Below, piece after piece: positions 8,367 to 16,254 of a stretch of 64,000 nt of DNA. The notes below the pieces were generated by a model that saw only the letters and a list, made by a program, of their open reading frames with translations, had not been told where the DNA came from and did not search any database. Positions within the stretch are counted from its first letter, which is position 1; every line of letters starts with the position of its first letter. The position numbers were made by a program, and so were the translations under genes. Location of the stretch: positions 1 through 64,000 of the forward strand of contig CAWKGK010000009.1 in assembly GCA_963849115.1 (NCBI GenBank). Reading direction: 5' to 3'. This stretch comes from JACDAL01 sp963849115 (GTDB taxonomy: Bacteria; Actinomycetota; CADDZG01; WHSQ01).

Positions 8367-8888
8367 TTAGTCCGATCCTGGCAGGCCATCATGGCCGCCG
8401 GTCCAACTCGACAGACCCCTTAGCCGCGAGCCGATCATCAACCCTGCCGAGAGTAGGACGAGGTTCTTTACGACGAATTCACCCTCGGTAGTCAGCATCA
8501 ACGGGTTCCCGTCCTGGAATGCGACGTCGGGCTGAACCACAAGCACGAGGAACGTGCCGATCATCTGGAGGGCGAACAGAGCAAGGACGAGACGCAATCC
8601 GCGTCCAAAGAGAAGGCCGACCCCGACAAGCACCTCGAATACGCCAAGCAATGGAACGAACCAGTCTGGGTTGAGCCAGAAGACGGTGTCCGCCACGAGT
8701 TGGCCTACAGGCGTTTGGCCAGTGACCTTGAGGATGCCGAACCATACGAAGACGAGGCCGAGAGAAAGTCGCAACATCGGAAGTGCGAACCGCTCAAGCA
8801 AGGTAAGGACTCTGGAGTCGAGATGTTCGAGCCGGCGCCATGAACGCTCGGCGATGTCTGCGGGTGCACGGCGGATCTCATGCTGCAC
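8367..8888 (-). CDS. DoxX-family membrane protein
   Basis: A 173-residue inner-membrane protein with four predicted helices. The first includes MLRLSLGLVFVWFGILKVTG, the usual DoxX opening helix, and the second and third follow the WFVPLLGVFEVLVGVGLLFG pattern. A GTG start at 8888, seven bases after AGGAGG, is preferred to the upstream GTG at 8957, which has no ribosome site. Family members are linked to thiosulfate:quinone oxidoreductase subunits or redox and osmotic stress, but the exact role here is unknown. It stands alone, the last gene of the worn stretch. Confidence 0.85.
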   Translation of the reverse strand: MQHEIRRAPADIAERSWRRLEHLDSRVLTLLERFALPMLRLSLGLVFVWFGILKVTGQTPVGQLVADTVFWLNPDWFVPLLGVFEVLVGVGLLFGRGLRLVLALFALQMIGTFLVLVVQPDVAFQDGNPLMLTTEGEFVVKNLVLLSAGLMIGSRLRGLSSWTGGHDGLPGSD

Positions 8889-9147
8889 GTCCTGACCTCC
8901 TGCTCTGTCCCCTATTTTGATAACCGTTTGGGAGGCCCGCGTAATCCCTAGACGCACAGGTTTTAGTCCGAGATGCGAAGGCGTTCACGCCGCGTTCACG
9001 CCGCCACTGGTCCACCCCTTCGACTCCGGTTAGCCCCTTCTGCATGATCTAACGGACGATGCGACCGCCGCTCAGGTAACACACTTGTGCGTTCCGACCC
9101 ACTAGCTCGGGACCAGGGCCGGAGGCGACGAAACTTGGTTGCATCGG

Positions 9148-10041
9148 TTATGAGCCCCTGCCGCCATCAGCGCCTTCGATAGGGGGGGCTGCGAGACGTT
9201 CTGCGGCGGAGACGGGATCGGTGTTGAAGAGCTCAGCCCCTACGGCTGCGGCGATCCCATCGACTCCGCGTCCGGCCAGGATCAGTCGATAACTGCGAGC
9301 CAGAGTAACGAGGTGCCGATGGGCGTTGGCCAGGTAGGCCGAATTCGTTACCGCAACTACGACGGCATCAGGGCGCAAATCAGCAGCAGTTGAGATCACG
9401 GTCGGAAGCGGGGTGTTCGCGCCGAGGAAGGTAATGCGCCACCCCCGGCTCCCCAGAGCTACCCCGAACAGGACGATCCCCAGATCGTGCAGCTCGCCCT
9501 CGGGGCAAGCGAGTAGCGCACGTGGGCCGTAGCCGGCGTCCCAGGTGCGCCCCAGCGCCAGCAGCCGGGCCCTGATGAGATTGGACGCGAAATGTTCCTG
9601 CGCCACGGTCACCTCGTTGCGGGCCCAACTTTCGCCGAGGTCGTCGAGATAGGGGATTAGTAGATCCGTAATGACGCCGTCGAGACTGAACGAGTCGAGG
9701 GCGGCATCGAGTGCCCGGTGGCCTCCGGTCTCGTCGAACGCCTCCAAGGAGCGCCTCAAATTCGCTCGCAAGACCTCCATTGAGCCTATGGGCGCCTCAC
9801 CAGGTACAACTCGCTCGACTAGCCGCGCGGCCTCGGCCGCGGCCAGGCCTTGTGCGAGGTGGCCTTTCATGCGTCGCACCCGGGCTTCGTCAGCGCCGGA
9901 GTAGAGGCGGAAGCCGCCGGAAGAGCGCTCCGGCTTCAGCAGGCCGTATCTGCGCTCCCAGGCGCGCAGCAGTTCAGGGCTAATCCCGGTCCTTTGGCTC
10001 AACTCCCCGATTCGCAGGTGGCCCTGTGTCTGTTCCTCCAT
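9148..10041 (-). CDS. MerR/cobalamin-binding light-responsive repressor, CarH/LitR type
   Basis: A 297-residue regulator. Residues 9-75 are a MerR helix-turn-helix (IGELSQRTGISPELLRAWER). The middle helical domain contains W139-x9-E149-H150, the signature that caps adenosylcobalamin in CarH. The C-terminal B12-binding Rossmann domain has E183-L-H185-D-L-G188, with H185 as the lower cobalt ligand. In the family, adenosylcobalamin makes a DNA-binding tetramer in the dark and light breaks it. The ATG at 10041 is chosen because a near-consensus promoter ends six bases before it; the TTG at 10065 lies inside the promoter. It is divergent from the DUF378 gene, a likely target. Confidence 0.9.
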   Translation of the reverse strand: MEEQTQGHLRIGELSQRTGISPELLRAWERRYGLLKPERSSGGFRLYSGADEARVRRMKGHLAQGLAAAEAARLVERVVPGEAPIGSMEVLRANLRRSLEAFDETGGHRALDAALDSFSLDGVITDLLIPYLDDLGESWARNEVTVAQEHFASNLIRARLLALGRTWDAGYGPRALLACPEGELHDLGIVLFGVALGSRGWRITFLGANTPLPTVISTAADLRPDAVVVAVTNSAYLANAHRHLVTLARSYRLILAGRGVDGIAAAVGAELFNTDPVSAAERLAAPPIEGADGGRGS

Positions 10042-10047
10042 GCCAAC

Positions 10048-10076
10048 ATTGTACAGAGATTGCAATAAATACTCAA
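10048..10076 (-). promoter_or_regulatory. Promoter for the CarH-like gene, probably leaderless
   Basis: Read on the minus strand: TTGAGT (-35, 10076-10071), a 17-base spacer, TACAAT (-10, 10053-10048), then six bases and the ATG at 10041. Transcription should start at or next to the A of the ATG. The motif TACAGAG overlaps it (10052-10058, plus strand) and recurs at 10138-10144 before the DUF378 ribosome site, so it may be part of an operator. Confidence 0.65.
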
Positions 10077-10155
10077 CAATCGCTTGACAAAGGGCCGTCG
10101 AGGCGGGAGACTCTCCACCATGCCTGGACAGACTCTATACAGAGGAGGTGAGAAT

Positions 10156-10395
10156 ATGAAGACGTTAAGAGCAGCCACCGGGATCCTCGTGATCGTCGGG
10201 GCCCTCAACTGGGGGCTTGTCGCCCTCGCACAGTTCGACCTTGTCGCTGCGATTTTTGGCATGGAGTTCGGCGAGACGAACGGCCTGACTCGCGTCGTGT
10301 ACGGCCTTGTAGGACTCTCTGCCATCTACCTGGCTGCAGACATGGTCGGTCGACGTGAGGTCACCACAGTCAGTGGCGCACACAGCGCTGCCTAG
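10156..10395 (+). CDS. DUF378 family small membrane protein
   Basis: A 79-residue protein with the DUF378 pattern: a first helix ILVIVGALNWGLVALAQFDL, a short loop (VAAIFGMEFGETNGLTR), and a second helix VVYGLVGLSAIYLAA. The ATG at 10156 follows AGGAGGTG by seven bases. A TTGACA lies at 10084-10089 but no good -10 box is found at the right distance. It is divergent from the CarH-like regulator and followed by a strong hairpin. Function of DUF378 is not established. Confidence 0.9.
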   Translation: MKTLRAATGILVIVGALNWGLVALAQFDLVAAIFGMEFGETNGLTRVVYGLVGLSAIYLAADMVGRREVTTVSGAHSAA

Positions 10396-10401
10396 TCAGT
10401 T

Positions 10402-10443
10402 CCCAACGGTGGGGTGACGCTCCCAGTTCACTCCACCGTTGGG
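10402..10443 (+). terminator. Hairpin, probable transcription terminator after DUF378
   Basis: CCCAACGGTGGGGTGA (10402-10417) pairs with TCACTCCACCGTTGGG (10428-10443), 16 pairs with one G-T wobble, around a 10-base loop. No T-run follows. It separates the DUF378 gene from the DUF4397 gene. Confidence 0.55.
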
Positions 10444-10472
10444 CTACAGCTGAAAATAAGACAGGAGGAATG

Positions 10473-11171
10473 ATGAAAACCAAATCTTGGGTGAAGGGGC
10501 GGAAGGCCCCTCTCATCGCCCTCGTTGCGATGGTCGCGGCTACTGCGTTGCCGGCCGCTGCGTCGGCTGCGGACAAGGGCAAGCTCACGGTCGTCCACGC
10601 AGTTCCAGGTCTGACCGTTGACGTGTACGCCGACGATGATCTCCTACTGGAGGACTTCAAGCCGGGCACGATCACTCACCCCGTTCGTCTCGACCCCGCT
10701 TCCTACGAGATCGAGGTCACTCCGGCGAACTCCACGAACGAGGTGCTGTCGGCGACCGTTCAAGTTGAGAGTGGTACGGATGCCGCTGCGGTTGCATACC
10801 TTTCCGAAGACGGCGATCCAACGCTCGGACTGTTCAACAACAACCAGCGACCCATTCGCCAAAGCAAAGCGCGTGTCACAGTGAGGCACACGGCAGCGGC
10901 CCCCGAGGTCGACGTTCGGTTCAAGCGACCGGGCGGGAAGTGGAGGAACGTAACCACCGAGCTGATGAACGGCGAGCAAGCCAAACGCGGCTTCAAGGCT
11001 CGCAGGTACCGCTTCGACGTCGTGTTGGCCGGCACCAACAATCGAGTTCTCGGTCCGACGTCCCTGAAGCTCGAGCGCCGTACGCACTACTTCGCGTACG
11101 CGTGGGGCTCGGCAGATGACGAGAGTCTTAGATTGAACCTTTCCACCCGGAGACTGCCGGTCTCTCGGTAG
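10473..11171 (+). CDS. Secreted DUF4397 domain protein
   Basis: A 232-residue exported protein. The signal peptide runs to about residue 33: basic KTKSWVKGRKAP, hydrophobic LIALVAMVAATALPAAA, then cleavage near ASA-AD. The mature protein has the DUF4397 motif KLTVVHAVPGLTVDVYADD, then a second similar unit (ARVTVRHTAAAPEVDVRF), so it is two beta-rich repeats. Of two adjacent ATG codons the second (10473) is better spaced from AGGAGG. DUF4397 proteins are cell-surface beta-sandwich proteins of unknown function. A hairpin upstream suggests its own promoter. Confidence 0.85.
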   Translation: MKTKSWVKGRKAPLIALVAMVAATALPAAASAADKGKLTVVHAVPGLTVDVYADDDLLLEDFKPGTITHPVRLDPASYEIEVTPANSTNEVLSATVQVESGTDAAAVAYLSEDGDPTLGLFNNNQRPIRQSKARVTVRHTAAAPEVDVRFKRPGGKWRNVTTELMNGEQAKRGFKARRYRFDVVLAGTNNRVLGPTSLKLERRTHYFAYAWGSADDESLRLNLSTRRLPVSR

Positions 11172-11380
11172 AGACTCACGTCCTCGCCTCGGCGTACTGA
11201 GCTGCTTGCTCGAGCGGTCCGTTCGTTCGATGGAAGGTCACAAAGCGCAGCGCCTCTCGCCGAGTCGCTCAAGCCTTACGTCGAATGCGTGCCGATCTTC
11301 CCCGAGGCGGGGCGCGGGGGATTCCCCAACTCCGCTCCGCACTCAGGTTCGTTTCGCCGAAGGGGGTGAGAAAAGTACCC

Positions 11381-11830
11381 TCAGGCGTGTGAGTACAGCA
11401 GCTGTTCGAGCTTGTCGAAGCCGTTCGTCCAACCGTCCCGGTGAAGCTCAAGGCGAGCCTCGGTCATGAACGGTCCCTGAGTAAAGACTATTTCCGTTGA
11501 CTCGCTGAGATCCCGGAAAAGGAGATCGACCAGGGTCTCGACGTCATCGGGATCAGGCTCCTCCCATCTGAATGTGTAGGCCAAATGGGTGGGTGGATCG
11601 ACCTCGCGGAACTCCCCAGTCAGATAGAAGGCGTCGCTCTCCGGCGGCTGCATCTCGATCCGGAAGCTCTCCCCGACACGAGGGTCGAACTGCAGATTCG
11701 GCGTGCTGAAGCCCTCCGGCCCCCACCACCTCGCCAGCCGGTTCGGATCGGTGAAGAACTTGAACACCAACGTAGGCCCGGCCGGAAGGACGCGCGTCAT
11801 CTCGAGCGTCAAAGCGTCCCTTGTCGCCAC
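11381..11830 (-). CDS. SRPBCC/AHSA1-family protein
   Basis: A 149-residue single-domain protein. It shows the AHSA1 hallmarks: an N-terminal strand (LTLEMTRVLPAGPTLVFKFF), the WWGPEGF loop, the middle strands THLAYTFRWEE, and the C-terminal helix ending ARLELHRDGWTNGFDKLEQL. Proteins of this fold bind hydrophobic ligands in a helix-grip cavity; a ligand cannot be predicted. The start is a GTG with no clear ribosome site. It stands alone, on the opposite strand from both neighbours. Confidence 0.85.
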   Translation of the reverse strand: MATRDALTLEMTRVLPAGPTLVFKFFTDPNRLARWWGPEGFSTPNLQFDPRVGESFRIEMQPPESDAFYLTGEFREVDPPTHLAYTFRWEEPDPDDVETLVDLLFRDLSESTEIVFTQGPFMTEARLELHRDGWTNGFDKLEQLLYSHA

Positions 11831-12051
11831 GATTTCGTGATGCTATCGCACATGACCATGCGTTCGACTACTACCTGCGCGGCTCCCCGGTCCCTCTGAG
11901 AGGGGGCAAGTGAAGGTCCCCCCATAGGAGCATGGTGATTCCTCCCTGGGGGAGTCGTGTCAGAGGCGGTGGTTTTCTAGCGTGAGGGGCGTAACGAAAG
12001 CCCGAGAGCGCTCCGTAGCCCGGTCCGCTCGCCACCCATAAGGAGACCATC

Positions 12052-13347
12052 ATGCGAGACGCCAAACCTCGGACCGACGACCCCACGTTGCGAGGGTTCC
12101 TCTCCAGATTCGTCCGGCGTCTGGGCCCAAGCGGCGCTACCCTCGGCGATGAAGTGGCATCTCACCCAGCCGTGAGCCAAGTGCGAGTCCCCGCAGCTCC
12201 GAGCAGGCGAGGGCTCGATGTCGTGCTGGCGATCGTCGTATTCGGCGTGACGCTCGGAACCGCCACGGGCTTCCTCGACACCGGCCCCTATACCGACAGC
12301 CTCGACGCATTGAACATCACGCTCTCGGTTCTCGGCTCCCTGCCACTCATCGCTGTGCGGCGGGCTCCTCTTCCCGTGTTCGTGGTTACGGCCGCGGCCA
12401 ACGTGGTGTTGAGCATGCTGGGGGCCCCGATGGGTTTTGGAGTTGGTCCGTTCTTTGCGCTCTACTTCCTCGCGCTCATGCCTCCAGCCACGCTCAGGGC
12501 GCGATGGCTGACGGCGACCATCGTCGCCGGCACTTTTGTCGTTCTTGCTTACACCGATCGCCTGGACAATTCCTACACTCCGGAGTTTGTCGGAATCCCC
12601 TTTTGGGTGGGGGTTTGGGTTTTCGGTGACTGGATGCGGCTGCGTCGGGAGCGGATGGCCGAGCACGAGGAGCGGGCGCTGCGGGCCGAGCGCGAGGCTG
12701 AGCGCGAACGGCGGCTGGCGGTGGCGGAAGAGCGCACTCGCATCGCTCGCGACTTGCACGACTCGGCCGGACACGCGATCAACGTGATTCTCGTTCAGGC
12801 CGGTGCCGCACGGTTGCTCTCCGAGAGCGATCCTGCGCGTGCCCGTCGCGCGCTCGAGACGATCGAAGAGGTGGCGCGTGAGACGGTAGGGGAGATCGAC
12901 CAACTCGTCCACGCATTGCGCGGAAATGGTCTGGCCGGACAAGAGCACGGCACGGAGGAGCTTTCGCCCGGCCTTGCTGCGCTGGACCGGCTGATCGAGC
13001 GCACCCGCGCTGCGGGCCTGAATTTAACGGTCAACATCCGAGGTGAGCACGGGGTGCTTTCTCCCCGCGTGGACCAGGCCGCTTATCGCATTCTGCAAGA
13101 GGCCCTTACGAACGCAGTTCGGCACGGAGAAGGCAGCGCAGAGATGGAGGTCACCTTCAAAGCCCAAGTCGTAGAGCTCACGGTGACCAATCCCACGGGA
13201 CCCGATTGGGTGCCCAGCGGCGGTGGGCACGGAATCGTGGGCATGCGTGAGCGCGCCTCTCTGCTCGGTGGAGGTCTCGCGGCCACCGGCGGTGACGGGA
13301 TCTTTCGCCTCACAGCAGAGCTCCCCTACAGCTCGGGGCGGCCGTGA
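12052..13347 (+). CDS. NarL-type sensor histidine kinase
   Basis: A 431-residue membrane kinase. An N-terminal cytoplasmic segment is followed by about four to five membrane helices (residues 55-195) with very short loops, so the signal is likely sensed in the membrane. A charged coil leads into a HisKA_3 domain with the phospho-accepting H236 in RIARDLHDSAGHAIN. The HATPase domain has the N-box AAYRILQEALTNAVRHG and G-box GGHGIVGMRERA. The ATG follows AAGGAG. The stop overlaps the start of its partner regulator by four bases, and PAP2 phosphatase genes follow. Confidence 0.92.
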   Translation: MRDAKPRTDDPTLRGFLSRFVRRLGPSGATLGDEVASHPAVSQVRVPAAPSRRGLDVVLAIVVFGVTLGTATGFLDTGPYTDSLDALNITLSVLGSLPLIAVRRAPLPVFVVTAAANVVLSMLGAPMGFGVGPFFALYFLALMPPATLRARWLTATIVAGTFVVLAYTDRLDNSYTPEFVGIPFWVGVWVFGDWMRLRRERMAEHEERALRAEREAERERRLAVAEERTRIARDLHDSAGHAINVILVQAGAARLLSESDPARARRALETIEEVARETVGEIDQLVHALRGNGLAGQEHGTEELSPGLAALDRLIERTRAAGLNLTVNIRGEHGVLSPRVDQAAYRILQEALTNAVRHGEGSAEMEVTFKAQVVELTVTNPTGPDWVPSGGGHGIVGMRERASLLGGGLAATGGDGIFRLTAELPYSSGRP

Positions 13348-14009
13348 GCGTGCAGTCGATTCGTGTGCTGCTCGTCGATGATGACGACCTCATGCGCGCC
13401 GGGCTCCGGGCGATTCTCTCCAGCGACGACGGTATCGAGGTGGTGGGCGAAGCGGACGATGGTCACACCGCCGTGTCTCGCTCTCGCGAGCTGCACCCCG
13501 ACGTTGTCCTCATGGATGTTCGCATGCCCCATCTCGACGGCATCTCCGCCACTCGCGAGGTGCTAGCGGTGACACCACAGGTTAAGGTCGTGATCCTCAC
13601 AACTTTCGAGCAGGATGACTACATCTTCGGTGCTCTGAATGCAGGCGCATCGGGTTTCCTGCTCAAACGGACGAGGCCGGAGGAGCTCATCGCAGGAATC
13701 CATTCCATCGCCGCGGGCGACTCTTTATTGTCACCGTCGGTCACGCGCCGAGTGATCGATCGGATGGCGCGCCAGCCCCACCTCGACAGCTCGATTGATA
13801 AGCGACTTTCCGAGCTCACACATCGTGAACGGGAGGTGCTCGAGCTCATCGCCCGCGGCCTCTCAAACGGTGAGATCGCCGCGTCCTTCGTGATCGAAGA
13901 GTCGACGGTCAAGAGTCACGTCAAACGCATTCTCATGAAGCTCCAGGCGCGTGACCGGGTGCAGGCCGTGATCTTCGCCTATGAGAGCGGGCTTGCCCGC
14001 TCCGGGTGA
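13344..14009 (+). CDS. NarL/FixJ-type response regulator
   Basis: A 221-residue regulator starting with GTG inside the kinase's stop region (GTGA overlap), so translation is coupled. The receiver domain has the acidic pocket DDDD at residues 12-15, the phosphorylation site D58 in LMDVRMP, and the lysine in FLLKRT. The C-terminal LuxR-type helix-turn-helix reads LTHREREVLELIARGLSNGE and ESTVKSHVKRILMKL. It forms a two-component system with the kinase before it. Targets are unknown; the three PAP2 genes downstream are natural candidates. Confidence 0.95.
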   Translation: MSVQSIRVLLVDDDDLMRAGLRAILSSDDGIEVVGEADDGHTAVSRSRELHPDVVLMDVRMPHLDGISATREVLAVTPQVKVVILTTFEQDDYIFGALNAGASGFLLKRTRPEELIAGIHSIAAGDSLLSPSVTRRVIDRMARQPHLDSSIDKRLSELTHREREVLELIARGLSNGEIAASFVIEESTVKSHVKRILMKLQARDRVQAVIFAYESGLARSG

Positions 14010-14161
14010 GTCTCGGCCTGTTTCGAGCACCAGACCCGCACGGCCTCACCCCGCGACCAGAATGTGTGCGGCATTATCGTCGGGGCGAGCCCACTCCCAT
14101 TTAGGGTGAAGAGATACCGCGAGAAGCGTGCTCGAGTAGATCGCTAGGAGGAGGACAAGCC

Positions 14162-14788
14162 ACGACCAAACTCTCGGAGCCCGATGCTGCAGTTGGATCG
14201 GGTGACCTACTTGGCTTCCGACTCGGGATCGGTGTTTGGGCGACTGCGCTGGCCGCCATGATGGCGGCGAATCCCGGGATCAGCAGCCTCGAGCTGTCGA
14301 TCTTCCGACTGGTGAATGAGCTTCCTGCATCACTTCGGGTGGGGTTGACGAGCGTCATGCAGCTTGGCTCCCTCTCAGCGGTACCGGCTACTGCCGGAGT
14401 GGCACTGTGGAGGCAACGCCCGGCATTGGCAGCAGATCTCGCCCTGGCGGGGGGACTGTCGTGGGTTGCCGCCAAGGCCATGAAGAGAATGGTTCCGAGA
14501 GAGCGCCCTGCGCTGCTACTGACCAAGGTCCTGATTCAGGGGCGCGAGCAGGGCGGCAGCGGCTTTCCCTCGGGCCATGCAGCAGTGGCCGCGGCGCTGG
14601 CGACGGTTGCCGGACATCACTTGCCGGCCCTTGCCGGCTATATGACGAGCGCTGCAGTCGCAGTCGCTCTCGCACGTGTCTACATAGGCGCGCACCTGCC
14701 GGTCGACGTCCTCGGTGGAGGCGGGCTGGGCTTCACCATCGGGACTGCAGTATTGGTGCGCCACCTCCCAACCAGCTCGACTTCGTAG
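14162..14788 (+). CDS. PAP2-family phosphatase (first of three), probable ACG start
   Basis: A membrane phosphatase with the three PAP2 motifs: KRMVPRERP (K-x6-RP), GFPSGHAAVAA, and ARVYIGAHLPVDVLGG (R-x5-H-x3-D). These catalyse dephosphorylation of lipid phosphates such as undecaprenyl diphosphate or phosphatidate. The frame is open upstream to 14141 and reads protein-like from TTKLSEPDAAVGSGDLLGF. AGGAGGAGG at 14147-14155 is spaced six bases from an ACG at 14162, exactly where a start should be, while the first ATG is at 14258 and would cut into the first helix. I choose the ACG; it may be a mutated or misread ATG. Confidence 0.85.
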   Translation, partial: TTKLSEPDAAVGSGDLLGFRLGIGVWATALAAMMAANPGISSLELSIFRLVNELPASLRVGLTSVMQLGSLSAVPATAGVALWRQRPALAADLALAGGLSWVAAKAMKRMVPRERPALLLTKVLIQGREQGGSGFPSGHAAVAAALATVAGHHLPALAGYMTSAAVAVALARVYIGAHLPVDVLGGGGLGFTIGTAVLVRHLPTSSTS

Positions 14789-14830
14789 TCTCGTACCTCT
14801 TGGGTCACGCGGCCCAGCGAAGGAGTTGTT

Positions 14831-15232
14831 CTATGGATTGTCGATCTTGTCTGTAAGGCTCCGTCCGCACTCTCGCGTCTGTTGCTCGTTGTCCGCACCC
14901 AGCATGCAGTTACCGAACTGCCGGAAGTCGTTCTGATGCTGAGCAAAGAACGCACCGATGCTAATCGTGAAGAACACGGCCAGCGCCAAGCCGAGCGCGC
15001 CGGTTATCAAGCCTGCAATTGCCTGCCCGCGATTGTCGGCTTCTCCTCGAGAGGCACGGCTGATTCCGACAATGCCGAGGATGACCGCAATCAGTCCCAG
15101 AAGCGCAGCGATGGGGAAAAATAGGACCAAGAGCGCCAACACCAGGCTCAAGACGCCCACCACCAGGGCGGCGACTCCGACTCCGTTCCGGCGCGACCCC
15201 ACGTGCTCCCGATTCTCCACTTGCTGGCTCAT
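14831..15232 (-). CDS. Small DUF4190-like membrane protein
   Basis: A 133-residue protein with a short polar N-terminus (MSQQVENREHVGSRRNG), two or three membrane helices (VAALVVGVLSLVLALLVLFF, AALLGLIAVILGIVGI and AIAGLITGALGLALAVFF) and a polar tail carrying two cysteines (NCMLG and RECGR). The loop GISRASRG between helices two and three is the DUF4190 hallmark. ATG at 15232 follows AGAGGGGG. Its function is unknown. It lies antisense between two PAP2 genes. Confidence 0.75.
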   Translation of the reverse strand: MSQQVENREHVGSRRNGVGVAALVVGVLSLVLALLVLFFPIAALLGLIAVILGIVGISRASRGEADNRGQAIAGLITGALGLALAVFFTISIGAFFAQHQNDFRQFGNCMLGADNEQQTRECGRSLTDKIDNP

Positions 15233-15410
15233 CAGCACCCCCTCTGGCGGTTTGCCCCGATACTCGAACTCTACCCTCCTCAACGCGCCCCGGCGAGCGG
15301 TGTGCCGGGCAAGTCACCTCCCTTCCTGCTGCTCAATGAGGTCCTCTCGGTGATTGTGGAAGAATGAGACAGCCATAGGTCTTATTCGTGGGAGGCAAAA
15401 AGGAGGAAGA

Positions 15411-16106
15411 GTGGGACTCGCACACGCGGGGCCTGTAGTGTCGCGCGGGTGGAGCCGGAGACGAGCAGATCTCTTCGGGCTCTGCGTCGGTCTCGCTCTA
15501 TTTGTCGCGGGAGCCGCCGTGGCTGCTCAGGGGCTCGCTGCCGGCGAAAAGGAGGTGTTCGTTGCAGTTAATTCGCTGCCGAACGCGCTCTACTACCTGA
15601 TCTGGCCCTTTATGCAGTACGGCGTTTTCCTCACGATTCCGGTCCTGATCGTAATTGCACTCATCCTGCGCCGTGTGCGTCTGGCGGCTGCTATGGCCAT
15701 CGCCGGGATCGGCGTGTACCTGCTGGCCAGAATCGTCAAGGAGATCGTAAAACGTGGCCGGCCCGAGGCATTGATCGGGGACATCGAAGCCCGCGAGATC
15801 TTCGCCACCGGCAGCCTTGGGTTTCCCTCCGGGCACGTCGCCGTCGCCGCGGCCCTGTCGATGGTTGTCACGCCACATCTGCGTGGGCGTTGGAGGGCAG
15901 TTCCGGCCGCTTTGGTAGTTATCGTCGCCATCGGGCGCATGTATGTGGGTGCCCATACGCCGCTGGATCTCGTCGGCGGAGCAGCGCTGGGGGTGAGTGC
16001 CGGTTGCGTCGCCAACCTGCTCATAGGGGTTCCCGCGTCGGACCCGAGTCGGCCCGATGACTCCGGGGAGCGAGCTCATTTCTCGCTCAGCTCCGAGGGG
16101 AAATGA
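15411..16106 (+). CDS. PAP2-family phosphatase (second of three)
   Basis: A 231-residue membrane protein with complete PAP2 motifs: KEIVKRGRP, LGFPSGHVAVAAAL and GRMYVGAHTPLDLVGG. There are about six helices, with the catalytic loops between helices 3-6 on the outer face, the usual type-2 phosphatidate phosphatase layout. GTG at 15411 follows AGGAGG; an ATG at 15354 is in frame but has no ribosome site and would add a non-hydrophobic extension. Substrate is likely a lipid diphosphate, such as undecaprenyl diphosphate, but this cannot be fixed. Confidence 0.88.
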   Translation: MGLAHAGPVVSRGWSRRRADLFGLCVGLALFVAGAAVAAQGLAAGEKEVFVAVNSLPNALYYLIWPFMQYGVFLTIPVLIVIALILRRVRLAAAMAIAGIGVYLLARIVKEIVKRGRPEALIGDIEAREIFATGSLGFPSGHVAVAAALSMVVTPHLRGRWRAVPAALVVIVAIGRMYVGAHTPLDLVGGAALGVSAGCVANLLIGVPASDPSRPDDSGERAHFSLSSEGK

Positions 16107-16254
16107 GAAGCCTTATCGGGATGCCCACTGGTCCCAGATAGCCAAGTCCCTCGCCGTGATCGCTTCGTGCTGAGGTACTTGCGCGCGCCCGCTCAAGATC
16201 AAGATGCAGTGGCTGTTACCGCCACACAGCGGCTTTCCGTAAGGTCAGCGACCA

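Noticed and set aside
8981..9005. Tandem GTTCACGCCGC repeat
   Set aside because: Only two copies of 11 bases in high-GC DNA; no further copies or context to give it meaning.
11977..12948. A 323-codon minus-strand open frame opposite the histidine kinase gene
   Set aside because: It lies wholly antisense to a clear kinase, its composition is Arg/His/Gly-rich, and no domain is recognisable. It is a shadow of the GC-rich codons.
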